Source of the DNA: Amaranthus tricolor
Taxonomy: Eukaryota; Streptophyta; Magnoliopsida; Caryophyllales; Amaranthaceae
DNA length: 64,000 bases
Reading direction: 5' to 3'
Assembly (NCBI RefSeq): GCF_026212465.1
Contig: NC_080061.1
Span: 23,563,295-23,627,294, forward strand
The position numbers and the translations under genes are program-made. A model generated the notes under the pieces. It was not told the DNA's origin, made no database searches, and saw only the letters and a list, made by a program, of their open reading frames with translations. This document shows, one piece after another, positions 53,917 to 64,000 of the stretch (positions are counted from its first letter, which is position 1; the number at the start of each line of letters is the position of its first letter).

Positions 53917-56592
53917 TCTTCAATGATCATTGATCCTTTTACATTCTTCATCGTCCATTGGTCAATGGTCATCGATCCTTTTTCATTATTCATCGTTCAT
54001 TCTTCATGGATCATTAATCCTTGTTAATTCTTCATCGTTCATTCTTCAATGATCATTGATCCTTGTTCATTATTCATCAATCATTGTTCAATCATCATTG
54101 ATCCTTGTTCATTATTCATCGTTCATTGTTCAATGATCATTGATCCGTTTACATTCTTCATCGTCCATTGGTCAATGGTCATCGATCCTTGTTCATTATT
54201 CATCGTTCATTCTTCATTGATCATTAATCCTTGTTAATTCTTCATCGTTCATTCTTCAATGATCATTGATCCTTGTTCATTATTCATTGATCATTGTTCT
54301 ATGATCATTGATCCGTGTTCATGATTCATCATTCATTCTTCAATGATCATTGATCCTCGTTCATTCTTCATTAATCATTGAACCATGTTCATTCTTCATA
54401 ATTCATTCTTCAATGATCATTGATCTTTGTACATTTTTCATCGTTCATTCTTCAATGATCATTGATCCTTTATCATTATTCATCGTTCATTCTTCATTGA
54501 TCATTGATCCTTGTTCATTCTTCATCGTTCATTCTTCAATGATCATTGATCGTTGTTCATTATTCATCGTTCATTCTTCATTGATCATTTATCCTTGTTC
54601 ATTCTTCATCGTTCATTCTTCAATGATCATTGATCCTTGTTCATTATTCATCAATCATCGTTCAATCATGATTGATCCTTGGTCATTATTCATCGTTCAT
54701 TCTTCAATAATCATTGATTCTTGTACATTCTTCATCGTTCATTCGTCAATGGTCATTGATCCTTGTTCATTATTCATCTTTCATTCTTCATTGATCATTG
54801 ATCCTTGTTCATTTTTATATCGTTCATTCTTCAATGATCATTGATCCTTGTTCATTATTCATCGATCATTGTTCAATGATCATTGATCTTTTTTCATTAT
54901 TCATCGTTCATTGTTCAATGATCATTGATCCTTTTACATTCTTCATCGTCCATTGGTCAATGATTATTGATCCTTGTTCATTATTCATCGTTCATTCTTC
55001 ATGGATCATTAATCCTTGTTAATTCTTCATCGTTCATTCTTCAATGATCATTGATCCTTGTTCATTATTCATCAATCATTGTTCAATCATCATTGATCCT
55101 TGTTCATTATTCATCGTTCATTGTTCAATGATCATTGATCCGTTTACATTCTTCATCGTCCATTGGTCAATGGTCATCGATCCTTGTTCATTATTCATCG
55201 TTCATTCTTCATTGATCATTAATCCTTGTTAATTCTTCATCGTTCATTCTTCAATGATCATTGATCCTTGTTCATTATTCATTGATCATTGTTCTATGAT
55301 CATTGATCCGTGTTCATGATTCATCATTCATTCTTCAATGATCATTGATCCTCGTTCATTCTTCATTAATCATTGAACCATGTTCATTCTTCATAATTCA
55401 TTCTTCAATGATCATTGATCTTTGTACATTTTTCATCGTTCATTCTTCAATGATCATTGATCCTTTATCATTATTCATCGTTCATTCTTCATTGATCATT
55501 GATCCTTGTTCATTCTTCATCGTTCATTCTTCAATGATCATTGATCGTTGTTCATTATTCATCGTTCATTCTTCATTGATCATTTATCCTTGTTCATTCT
55601 TCATCGTTCATTCTTCAATGATCATTGATCCTTGTTCATTATTCATCAATCATCGTTCAATCATGATTGATCCTTGGTCATTATTCATCGTTCATTCTTC
55701 AATAATCATTGATTCTTGTACATTCTTCATCGTTCATTCGTCAATGGTCATTGATCCTTGTTCATTATTCATCTTTCATTCTTCATTGATCATTGATCCT
55801 TGTTCATTTTTATATCGTTCATTCTTCAATGATCATTGATCCTTGTTCATTATTCATCGATCATTGTTCAATGATCATTGATCTTTTTTCATTATTCATC
55901 GTTCATTGTTCAATGATCATTGATCCTTTTACATTCTTCATCGTCCATTGGTCAATGGTCATCGATCCTTTTTCATTATTCATCGTTCATTCTTCATTGA
56001 TCATTAATCCTTGTTCATTCTTCATCGTTCATTCTTCAATGATCATTGATCCTTGTTCATTAATCATTGATCATTGTTCAATGATCATTGATCCTTGTTC
56101 ATTCTTCATCTTTCATTCTTCATTGATCATTAATCCTTGTTAATTCCTCATCGTTCATTCTTCAATGATCATTGATCCTTGTTCATTATTCATTGATCAT
56201 TGTTCTATGATCATTGATCCTTGTTCATGATTCATCATTCATTCTTCAATGATCATTTATTCTCGTTCATTCTTCATTAATCATTGAACCTTGTTCATTC
56301 TTCATAATTCATTCTTCAATGATCATTGATCTTTTTACATTTTTCATTGTTCATTCTTCAATGATCATTGATCCTTGTTCATTCTTCATCGTTCATTCTT
56401 CAATGATCATTGATCCTCGTTAATTCTTCATTGATCATTGATCCTTGTTCATTCTTCATCGTTCATTCTTCAATGATCATTGATCGTTGTACATTCTTCA
56501 TCGTTCATTCTTCAATGCTCATTGATCCTTGTTCATTATTCATCAATCATTGTTCAATGATCATTGATACTTGTTCATTATTCATCGTTCAT
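53917..56592 (+). repeat. HOR E, copy E2 (2676 bp)
   Basis: 995-bp copies at 53917-54911 and 54912-55906 are followed by a 686-bp tail at 55907-56592. It is near-identical to E1. One difference is TTCATTAATC near 56273, where E1 has TTCGTTAATC near 53597. The tail merges into F: its end is already homologous to the first F unit. Confidence 0.88.
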
Positions 56593-57960
56593 TCTTCAAT
56601 GATCATTGATCCTTTTACATTCTTCATTGTCCATTCGTCAATGGTCATCGATCCTGGTTCATTATTCATTGTTCATTCTTCATTGATCATTAATCCTTGT
56701 TCATTCTTCATCGTTCATTCTTTAATGATCATTGATCCTTGTACTTTCTTTATCGTTCATTCTTCATTGATATTTGATCCTTGTTCATTCGTCATCGTTC
56801 ATTCTTCAATGATCATTGATCCATGTTCATTGTTCATCGTTCATTCTTCAATGATCATTGATCCTTGTTGATTATTCATCGATCATTGTGCAACGATCAT
56901 TGATCCTTGTTCAATATGCATCAATTTATTCTTCATTGATCATTGATCCTTGTTCATTATTCATCGTTTATTCTTCATTGATCATTGATCCTTGTTCATT
57001 CTTCATCGTTCATTCTTATATGATCATTGATCCTTGTTTATTATTTATCGATCATTTTTCTACGATCATTGATCGTTGTTCATTATGCATCAATTCATTC
57101 TTCATTGATCATTTAGCCTTGTTGACTCTTTATCTTTCATTCTTCAATGATCATTGATCCTTGTACATTCTTCATCGTTCATTCTTCAATGATCATTGAT
57201 CCTTGTTTATTATTCATCGTTCATTCTTCATTGATCTTTGATCCTTGTTCATTCTTCAATGATCATTGATCGATGTTCATTCTTCATCGTTCATTCATCA
57301 TTGATCATTGATCCTTGTTGATTATTCATCGATCGTTGTTCAAAGATCATTGATCCTTGTTCATTATGCATCAATTCATTCTTCATTGATCATTGATCCT
57401 TGTTGATTCTTCATCGTTCATTCTTCAATAATCATTGATCCTTGTATATTCTTCATCCTTCATTCTTCAATGATCATTGATCCTTGTTCATTATTCATCG
57501 TTCATTCTTCAGTGATCATTGATTCTTGTTCATTATTCATCGTTCATTCTTCAATGATCATTGTTCCTTGTTCATTATTCATCGATCATTGTTGAAAGAT
57601 CATTGATCCTTGTTCATTATGCATCAATTCATTCTTCATTGATCATTGATCCTTGTTCATTCTTCATCGTTCATTCTTCAATGATCATTGATCCTTGTAA
57701 ATTCTTCATCGTTCATTCTTCAATGATCATTGATCGTTGTACATTCTTCATTGTCCATTCGTCAATGGTCATCGATCCTTGTTCATTATTCATCGTTCAT
57801 TCTTCATTGATCATTAATCCTTGTTCATTCTTCATCGTTCATTCTTCAATGATCATTGATACTATTTCATTATTCATTGATCATTGTTCAATGATAATTG
57901 ATCCTTGTTCATTGTTTATCATTCATTCTTCAATGATCAATTATCCTCGTTCATTCTTCA
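56432..57960 (+). repeat. HOR F, copy F1
   Basis: It matches F2 at +1530 before about 56960 and at +1529 after, because F2 and F3 have lost one base (CATATTCATCG near 58486). F marks include GATCCTGGTTC, TTGTACTTTC, TTTAGCCTTGTTGAC and TTGTATATTC. Confidence 0.88.
57610..57652 (+). repeat. 43-bp variant monomer (example)
   Basis: This copy has ATGCATCAATTC where the consensus has CATCGTTC, a net gain of one base. Similar copies follow most CGATCATTG-type monomers in every block. The extra base shifts the one open reading frame, and it explains why HOR lengths such as 1529, 1968 or 2598 are not multiples of 42. Confidence 0.85.
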
Positions 57961-59489
57961 TTGATCATTGAACCTTGTTCATTCTTCATCGTTCATTCTT
58001 CAATGATCATTGATCGTTGTACATTCTTTATCGTTCATTCTTCAATGATCATTGATCCTTGTTCATTATTCATCAATCATTGTTCAATGATCATTGATAC
58101 TTGTTCATTATTCATCGTTCATTCTTCAATGATCATTGATCCTTTTACATTCTTCATCGTCCATTCGTCAATGGTCATCGATCCTGGTTCATTATTCATT
58201 GTTCATTCTTCATTGATCATTAATCCTTGTTCATTCTTCATCGTTCATTCTTTAATGATCATTGATCCTTGTACTTTCTTTATCGTTCATTCTTCATTGA
58301 TATTTGATTCTTGTTCATTCGTCATCGTTCATTCTTCAATGATCATTGATCCATGTTCATTGTTCATCGTTCATTCTTCAATGATCATTGATCCTTGTTG
58401 ATTATTCATCGATCATTGTGCAACGATCATTGATCCTTGTTCAATATGCATCAATTTATTCTTCATTGATCATTGATCCTTGTTCATATTCATCGTTCAT
58501 TCTTCATTGATCATTGATCCTTGTTCATTCTTCATCGTTGATTCTTATATGATCATTGATCCTTGTTTATTATTTATCGATCATTTTTCTACGATCATTG
58601 ATCGTTGTTCATTATGCATCAATTCATTCTTCATTGATCATTTAGCCTTGTTGACTCTTTATCTTTCATTCTTCAATGATCATTGATACTTGTACATTCT
58701 TCATCGTTCATTCTTCAATGATCATTGATCCTTGTTTATTATTCATCGTTCATTCTTCATTGATCTTTGATCCTTGTTCATTCTTCAATGATCATTGATC
58801 GATGTTCATTCTTCATCGTTCATTCATCATTGATCATTGATCCTTGTTGATTATTCATCGATCGTTGTTCAAAGATCATTGATCCTTATTCATTATGCAT
58901 CAATTCATTCTTCATTGATCATTGATCCTTGTTGATTCTTCATCGTTCATTCTTCAATAATCATTGATCCTTGTATATTCTTCATCCTTCATTCTTCAAT
59001 GATCATTGATCCTTGTTCATTATTCATCGTTCATTCTTCAGTGATCATTGATCCTTGTTCATTATTCATCGTTCATTCTTCAATGATCATTGTTCCTTGT
59101 TCATTATTCATCGATCATTGTTGAAAGATCATTGATCCTTGTTCATTATGCATCAATTCATTCTTCATTGATCATTGATCCTTGTTCATTCTTCATCGTT
59201 CATTCTTCAATGATCATTGATCCTTGTAAATTCTTCATCGTTCATTCTTCAATGATCATTGATCGTTGTACATTCTTCATTGTCCATTCGTCAATGGTCA
59301 TCGATCCTTGTTCATTATTCATCGTTCATTCTTCATTGATCATTAATCCTTGTTCATTCTTCATCGTTCATTCTTCAATGATCATTGATACTATTTCATT
59401 ATTCATTGATCATTGTTCAATGATAATTGATCCTTGTTCATTGTTTATCATTCATTCTTCAATGATCAATTATCCTCGTTCATTCTTCA
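57961..59489 (+). repeat. HOR F, copy F2 (1529 bp)
   Basis: It repeats at +1529 as F3, sharing the 1-bp deletion near 58486 and ATCGTTGATTC near 58535 that F1 lacks. F2 and F3 are therefore closer to each other than to F1. Confidence 0.9.
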
Positions 59490-61018
59490 TTGATCATTGA
59501 ACCTTGTTCATTCTTCATCGTTCATTCTTCAATGATCATTGATCGTTGTACATTCTTTATCGTTCATTCTTCAATGATTATTGATCCTTGTTCATTATTC
59601 ATCAATCATTGTTCAATGATCATTGATACTTGTTCATTATTCATCGTTCATTCTTCAATGATCATTGATCCTTTTACATTCTTCATCGTCCATTCGTCAA
59701 TGGTCATCGATCCTGGTTCATTATTCATTGTTCATTCTTCATTGATCATTAATCCTTGTTCATTCTTCATCGTTCATTCTTTAATGATCATTGATCCTTG
59801 TACTTTCTTTATCGTTCATTCTTCATTGATATTTGATTCTTGTTCATTCGTCATCGTTCATTCTTCAATGATCATTGATCCATGTTCATTGTTCATCGTT
59901 CATTCTTCAATGATCATTGATCCTTGTTGATTATTCATCGATCATTGTGCAACGATCATTGATCCTTGTTCAATATGCATCAATTTATTCTTCATTGATC
60001 ATTGATCCTTGTTCATATTCATCGTTCATTCTTCATTGATCATTGATCCTTGTTCATTCTTCATCGTTGATTCTTATATGATCATTGATCCTTGTTTATT
60101 ATTTATCGATCATTTTTCTACGATCATTGATCGTTGTTCATTATGCATCAATTCATTCTTCATTGATCATTTAGCCTTGTTGACTCTTTATCTTTCATTC
60201 TTCAATGATCATTGATCCTTGTACATTCTTCATCGTTCATTCTTCAATGATCATTGATCCTTGTTTATTATTCATCGTTCATTCTTCATTGATCTTTGAT
60301 CCTTGTTCATTCTTCAATGATCATTGATCGATGTTCATTCTTCATCGTTCATTCATCATTGATCATTGATCCTTGTTGATTATTCATCGATCGTTGTTCA
60401 AAGATCATTGATCCTTGTTCATTATGCATCAATTCATTCTTCATTGATCATTGATCCTTGTTGATTCTTCATCGTTCATTCTTCAATAATCATTGATCCT
60501 TGTATATTCTTCATCCTTCATTCTTCAATGATCATTGATCCTTGTTCATTATTCATCGTTCATTCTTCAGTGATCATTGATCCTTGTTCATTATTCATCG
60601 TTCATTCTTCAATGATCATTGTTCCTTGTTCATTATTCATCGATCATTGTTGAAAGATCATTGATCCTTGTTCATTATGCATCAATTCATTCTTCATTTA
60701 TCATTGATCCTTGTTCATTCTTCATCGTTCATTGTTCAATGATCATTGATTCTTGTAAATTCTTCATCGTTCATTCTTCAATGATCATTGATCGTTGTAC
60801 ATTCTTCATTGTCCATTCGTCAATGGTCATCGATCCTTGTTCATTATTCATCGTTCATTCTTCATTGATCATTAATCCTTGTTCATTCTTCATCGTTCAT
60901 TCTTCAATGATCATTGATACTATTTCATTATTCATTGATCATTGTTCAATGATAATTGATCCTTGTTCATTGTTTATCATTCATTCTTCAATGATCAATT
61001 ATCCTCGTTCATTCTTCA
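59490..61018 (+). repeat. HOR F, copy F3 (1529 bp)
   Basis: It is near-identical to F2 up to about 60690, then has a few changes (TTCATTTATC near 60695, TTGTTCAATG near 60735, GATTCTTG near 60748). Confidence 0.9.
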
Positions 61019-62708
61019 TTGATCATTGAACCTTGTTCATTCTTCATCGTTCATTCTTCAATGATCATTGATCGTTGTACATTCTTTATCGTTCATTCTT
61101 CAATGATCATTGATCCTTGTTCATTATTCATCAATCATTGTTCAATGATCATTGATACTTGTTCATTATTCATCGTTCATTCTTCAATGATCATTGATCC
61201 TTTTACATTCTTCATCGTCCATTCGTCAATGGTCATCGATCCTGTTTCATTATTCATTGTTCATTCTACATTGATCATTAATTCTTGTTCATTCTTCATC
61301 GTTCATTCTTCAATGATTATTGATCCTTGTTAATTATTCATTGATCATTGTTCATTGATCATTGATCCTTGTTCATTCATCATCGTTCTTTCTTTAATGA
61401 TCATTGATCCTTGTACATTCTTTATCGTTCATTCTTCATTGATAATTGATCCTTGTTCATTCGTCATCGTTCATTCTTCAATGATCATTGATCATTGTAC
61501 ATTCTTTATCGTTCATTCTTCAATGATCATTGATCCATGTTTATTCTTCATCGTTCATTCTTCTTTGATCATTGATCCTTGTTATTTCTTCATCGTCTAT
61601 TCTTCAATGATCATTGATCCTTGTTGATTATTCATCGATCATTGTGCAACGATCATTGATCCTTGTTCATTATGCATCAATTTATTCTTCATTGATCATT
61701 GATCCTTGTTCATTATTCATCGTTCATTCTTCATTGATCATTGATCCTTGTTCATTCTTCATCGTTCATTCTTCAATGATCATTGATCCTTGTTCATTAT
61801 TCATCGATCATTGTTCAACGATCATTAATCGTTGTTCATTATGCATCAATTCATTCTTCATTGATCATTGATCCTTGTTGATTCTTCATCGTTCATTCTT
61901 CAATGATCATTGATCCTTGTACATTCTTCATCCTTCATTCTTCAATGATCATTGATCCTTGTTCATTATTCATCGTTCATTCTTCATTGATCATTGATCC
62001 TTGTTCATTATTCATCTTTCATTCTTTAATGTTCATTGTTCCTTGTTCATTATTCATCGATCATTGTTCAAAGATCATTGATCCTTGTTCATTATGCATC
62101 AATTCATTCTTCATTGATCATTGATCCTTGTTCATTCTTCATCGTTCATTCATCAATGATCAATGATCCTTGTACATTCTTCATCGTTCATTCTTCAATG
62201 ATCATTGATCCTTATTCATTATTCATCGTTCCTTCTTCGTTGATCATTGATCCTTGTTCATTCATCATCGTTCATTCTTCAATGATCATTGATCCTTGTT
62301 CATTATTCATCAATCATTGTTCAACAATCATTGATCCTTGTTTATTATTCAGCGTTCATTCTTCAATGATCATTGATTCTTGTACATTCTTCATCGTTCT
62401 TTCGTCAATGGTCATTGATCCTTTTTCATTATTCATTGTTCATTCTTCATTGATCATTGATCCTTGTTCATTATTCATCATTCATTCTTCAATGATCATT
62501 GATCCTTGGTCATTCTTCATCTTTCGTTCTTTATTGATCATTGATCCTTATTCATTCTTCATCGTTCATTCTTCAATGATCATTGATCCTTGTACATTCT
62601 TCATCCTTCATTCTTCAATGATCATTGATCCTTGTTCATTATTCATCGTTCATTCTTCATTGATCATTGATCCTTGTTCATTATTCATCGTTCATTCTTC
62701 AATGATCA
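61019..62708 (+). repeat. HOR F, diverged fourth copy
   Basis: 61019 to about 61260 follows F3 at +1529. The rest resembles F in order but with many substitutions and indels: 61614 corresponds to 56858 and 62036 to 57561. A 673-bp duplication (16 x 42 + 1) links 62036 and 62709. Confidence 0.78.
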
Positions 62709-64000
62709 TTGTTCCTTGTTCATTATTCATCGATCATTGTTCAAAGATCATTGATCCTTGTTCATTATGCATCAATTCATTCTTCAATGATCATTGATCC
62801 TTGTTCATTACTCATCAATTATTGTTCAATCATGATTGATCCTTGGTCATTATTCATCGTTCATTCTTCAATAATCATTGATTCTTGTACATTCTTCATC
62901 GTTCATTCGTCAATGGTCATTGATCCTTGTTCATTATTCATCTTTCATTCTTCATTGATCATTGATCCTTGTTCATTCTACATCGTTCATTCTTCAATGA
63001 TCATTGATCCTTGTTCATTATTCATCGATCATTGTTCAATGATCATTGATCTTTTTTCATTATTCATCGTTCATTGTTCAATGATCATTGATCCTTTTAC
63101 ATTCTTCATCGTCCATTGGTCAATGGTCATCGATCCTTGTTCATTATTCATCGTTCATTCTTCATTGATCATTAATCCTTGTTCATTCTTCATCGTTCAT
63201 TCTTCAATGATCATTGATCCTTGTTCATTATTCATTGATCATTGTTCAATGATCATTGATCCTTGTTCATTCTTCATCTTTCATTCTTCATTGATCATTG
63301 ATCCTTGTTCATTCTTCATCGTTCATTTTTTAATTTATCATTGATCCTTATTCATTATTCATCGTTCATTCTTTACTCATCATTCATCCGTGTTCATTCA
63401 TCATCGTTCATTTTTCAATGATGATTGATACTTATTGATTATTCATCGATCATTGTTAAACGATCATTGATCCTTGTTCATTATGCATCAATTAATTCTT
63501 CATTGATCATTGATCCTTGTTTATTCTTCATCGTTCATTCCTCAAGGATCATTTATCCTTGTACATTTTTCATCGTTCATTGTTCAATGATCATTGATCC
63601 TTGTTCATTATTCATCGTTCATTCTTCATTGATCATTGATCCTTGTTCGTTCTTCATCGTTCATTCTTCAATGATCATTGATCCTTGTTCATTATTCATC
63701 AATCATTGTTCAATCATCATTGATCCTTGTTCATTATTCATCGTTCATTGTTCAATGATCATTGATCCTTTTACATTCTTCATCGTACATTGGTCAATGG
63801 TCATCGATCCTTGTTCGTTATTCATCGTTTATTCTTCATTGATCATTAATCCTTGTTAATTCCTCATCGTTCATTCTTCAATGATCATTGATCCTTGTTC
63901 ATTATTCATTGATCATTGTTCTATGATCATTGATCCTTGTTCATGATTCATCATTCATTCTTCAATGATCATTGATTCTCGTTCATTCTTCATTAATCAT
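62709..64000 (+). repeat. Return to E-like repeats at window end
   Basis: After an F-like start, 62790 to about 63330 matches E near 51965-52500 (ATCATGATTGATCCTTGG, CCATTGGTC) with substitutions. 63345-63650 is irregular, with few matches. 63660-64000 matches E near 51370-51700. Block F therefore lies between E-type blocks. The repeat continues past the window edge. Confidence 0.78.

Larger units (their letters stand above)
1..64000 (+). repeat. 42-bp satellite array filling the window
   Basis: Every line of the sequence reads as copies of a 42-bp monomer; 1255-1296 is a perfect consensus copy. Composition of that copy is 20 T, 10 C, 8 A, 4 G (33% GC, 71% pyrimidine on +). All copies point the same way, with no inversion, no unique insert and no transposon-like interruption. 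Monomers differ by substitutions that define recurring types: TGTACA instead of TGTTCA near the start, ATTATTC instead of ATTCTTC, CGATCATTG or CAATCATTG instead of CGTTCATTC, and TTGATCATTG instead of ATGATCATTG. The order of types is repeated in longer units annotated separately. Satellite arrays of this kind are known from centromeric and other heterochromatin of eukaryotes; placement here is inference. No gene can be supported anywhere in the window. Confidence 0.98.

Noticed and set aside
63345..63425. Possible array edge or unique sequence
   Set aside because: The stretch is irregular but is still made of monomer fragments, and clear E-like monomers resume after it.
1..64000. CRISPR array
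   Set aside because: The period is regular but there are no unique spacers; the whole 42 bp is repeated, and no cas gene is present.
1..64000. Bacterial origin or iteron cluster, suggested by dense GATC sites
   Set aside because: GATC density follows from the monomer (two per copy). No DnaA-box-like sites, rep gene or AT-rich unwinding region were seen, and 64 kb without a gene does not fit a bacterial replicon.
1..64000. tRNA, rRNA or snRNA genes within the repeat
   Set aside because: No stretch departs from the monomer pattern long enough to hold one, and no cloverleaf or conserved rRNA core was recognised.

Overview
The whole window (1-64000) is one uninterrupted satellite DNA array. It is built from a 42-bp monomer, roughly 1,500 copies, all in the same orientation. 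I see no gene, RNA gene, transposon, CRISPR array or unique-sequence island. The + strand is strongly T- and C-rich: the consensus monomer has 20 T, 10 C, 8 A and 4 G. A gene-free stretch this long, with several layers of repeat order, points to a eukaryotic nuclear genome in centromeric, pericentromeric, subtelomeric or other heterochromatin, read through by long-read assembly. I cannot name the species or the chromosomal position.

The repeat is hierarchical. The 42-mer is six variants of one heptamer (TTSTTCA-like), also readable as three 14-mers. Odd-length monomers of 21, 28, 49 and 56 bp differ from 42 by whole heptamers; a 43-bp variant is the main exception. Monomers of different kinds are ordered into higher-order repeats (HORs), and some HORs are ordered into superunits.

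Layout: block A (1 to about 9110) has four copies of a 2598-bp HOR, the first with 24 monomers missing. A 422-bp local duplication follows (8865 to about 9640). Block B (9894-20959) has units of 2880, 2221, 1968, 1968 and 2029 bp. From 19426 to 38068 there are three superunits. Each is a B-like head followed by 4, 2 or 5 copies of a 1230-bp HOR C; the head of the second carries a 17-monomer expansion of almost uniform monomers. Block D (38069 to about 48575) is a mosaic of B-, C- and A-like pieces with near-identical 4432-bp and 2452-bp tandem copies, followed by a diverged D-like zone to about 51240. Block E (51241-56592) is a 2676-bp tandem duplication, each half holding a 995-bp duplication. 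Block F (about 56432-61018) has three copies of a 1529/1530-bp HOR plus a diverged fourth. From about 62790 to the end the sequence returns to E-like repeats.

Nothing here works together as genes. The long open frames on the + strand exist because 42 is a multiple of 3 and one frame of the monomer happens to lack stops. The items of interest are the repeat hierarchy, the polarity of the C arrays, the mosaic reuse of HOR modules, and phased palindromes, including a CpG-containing TCGCGA palindrome that occurs once per C unit.
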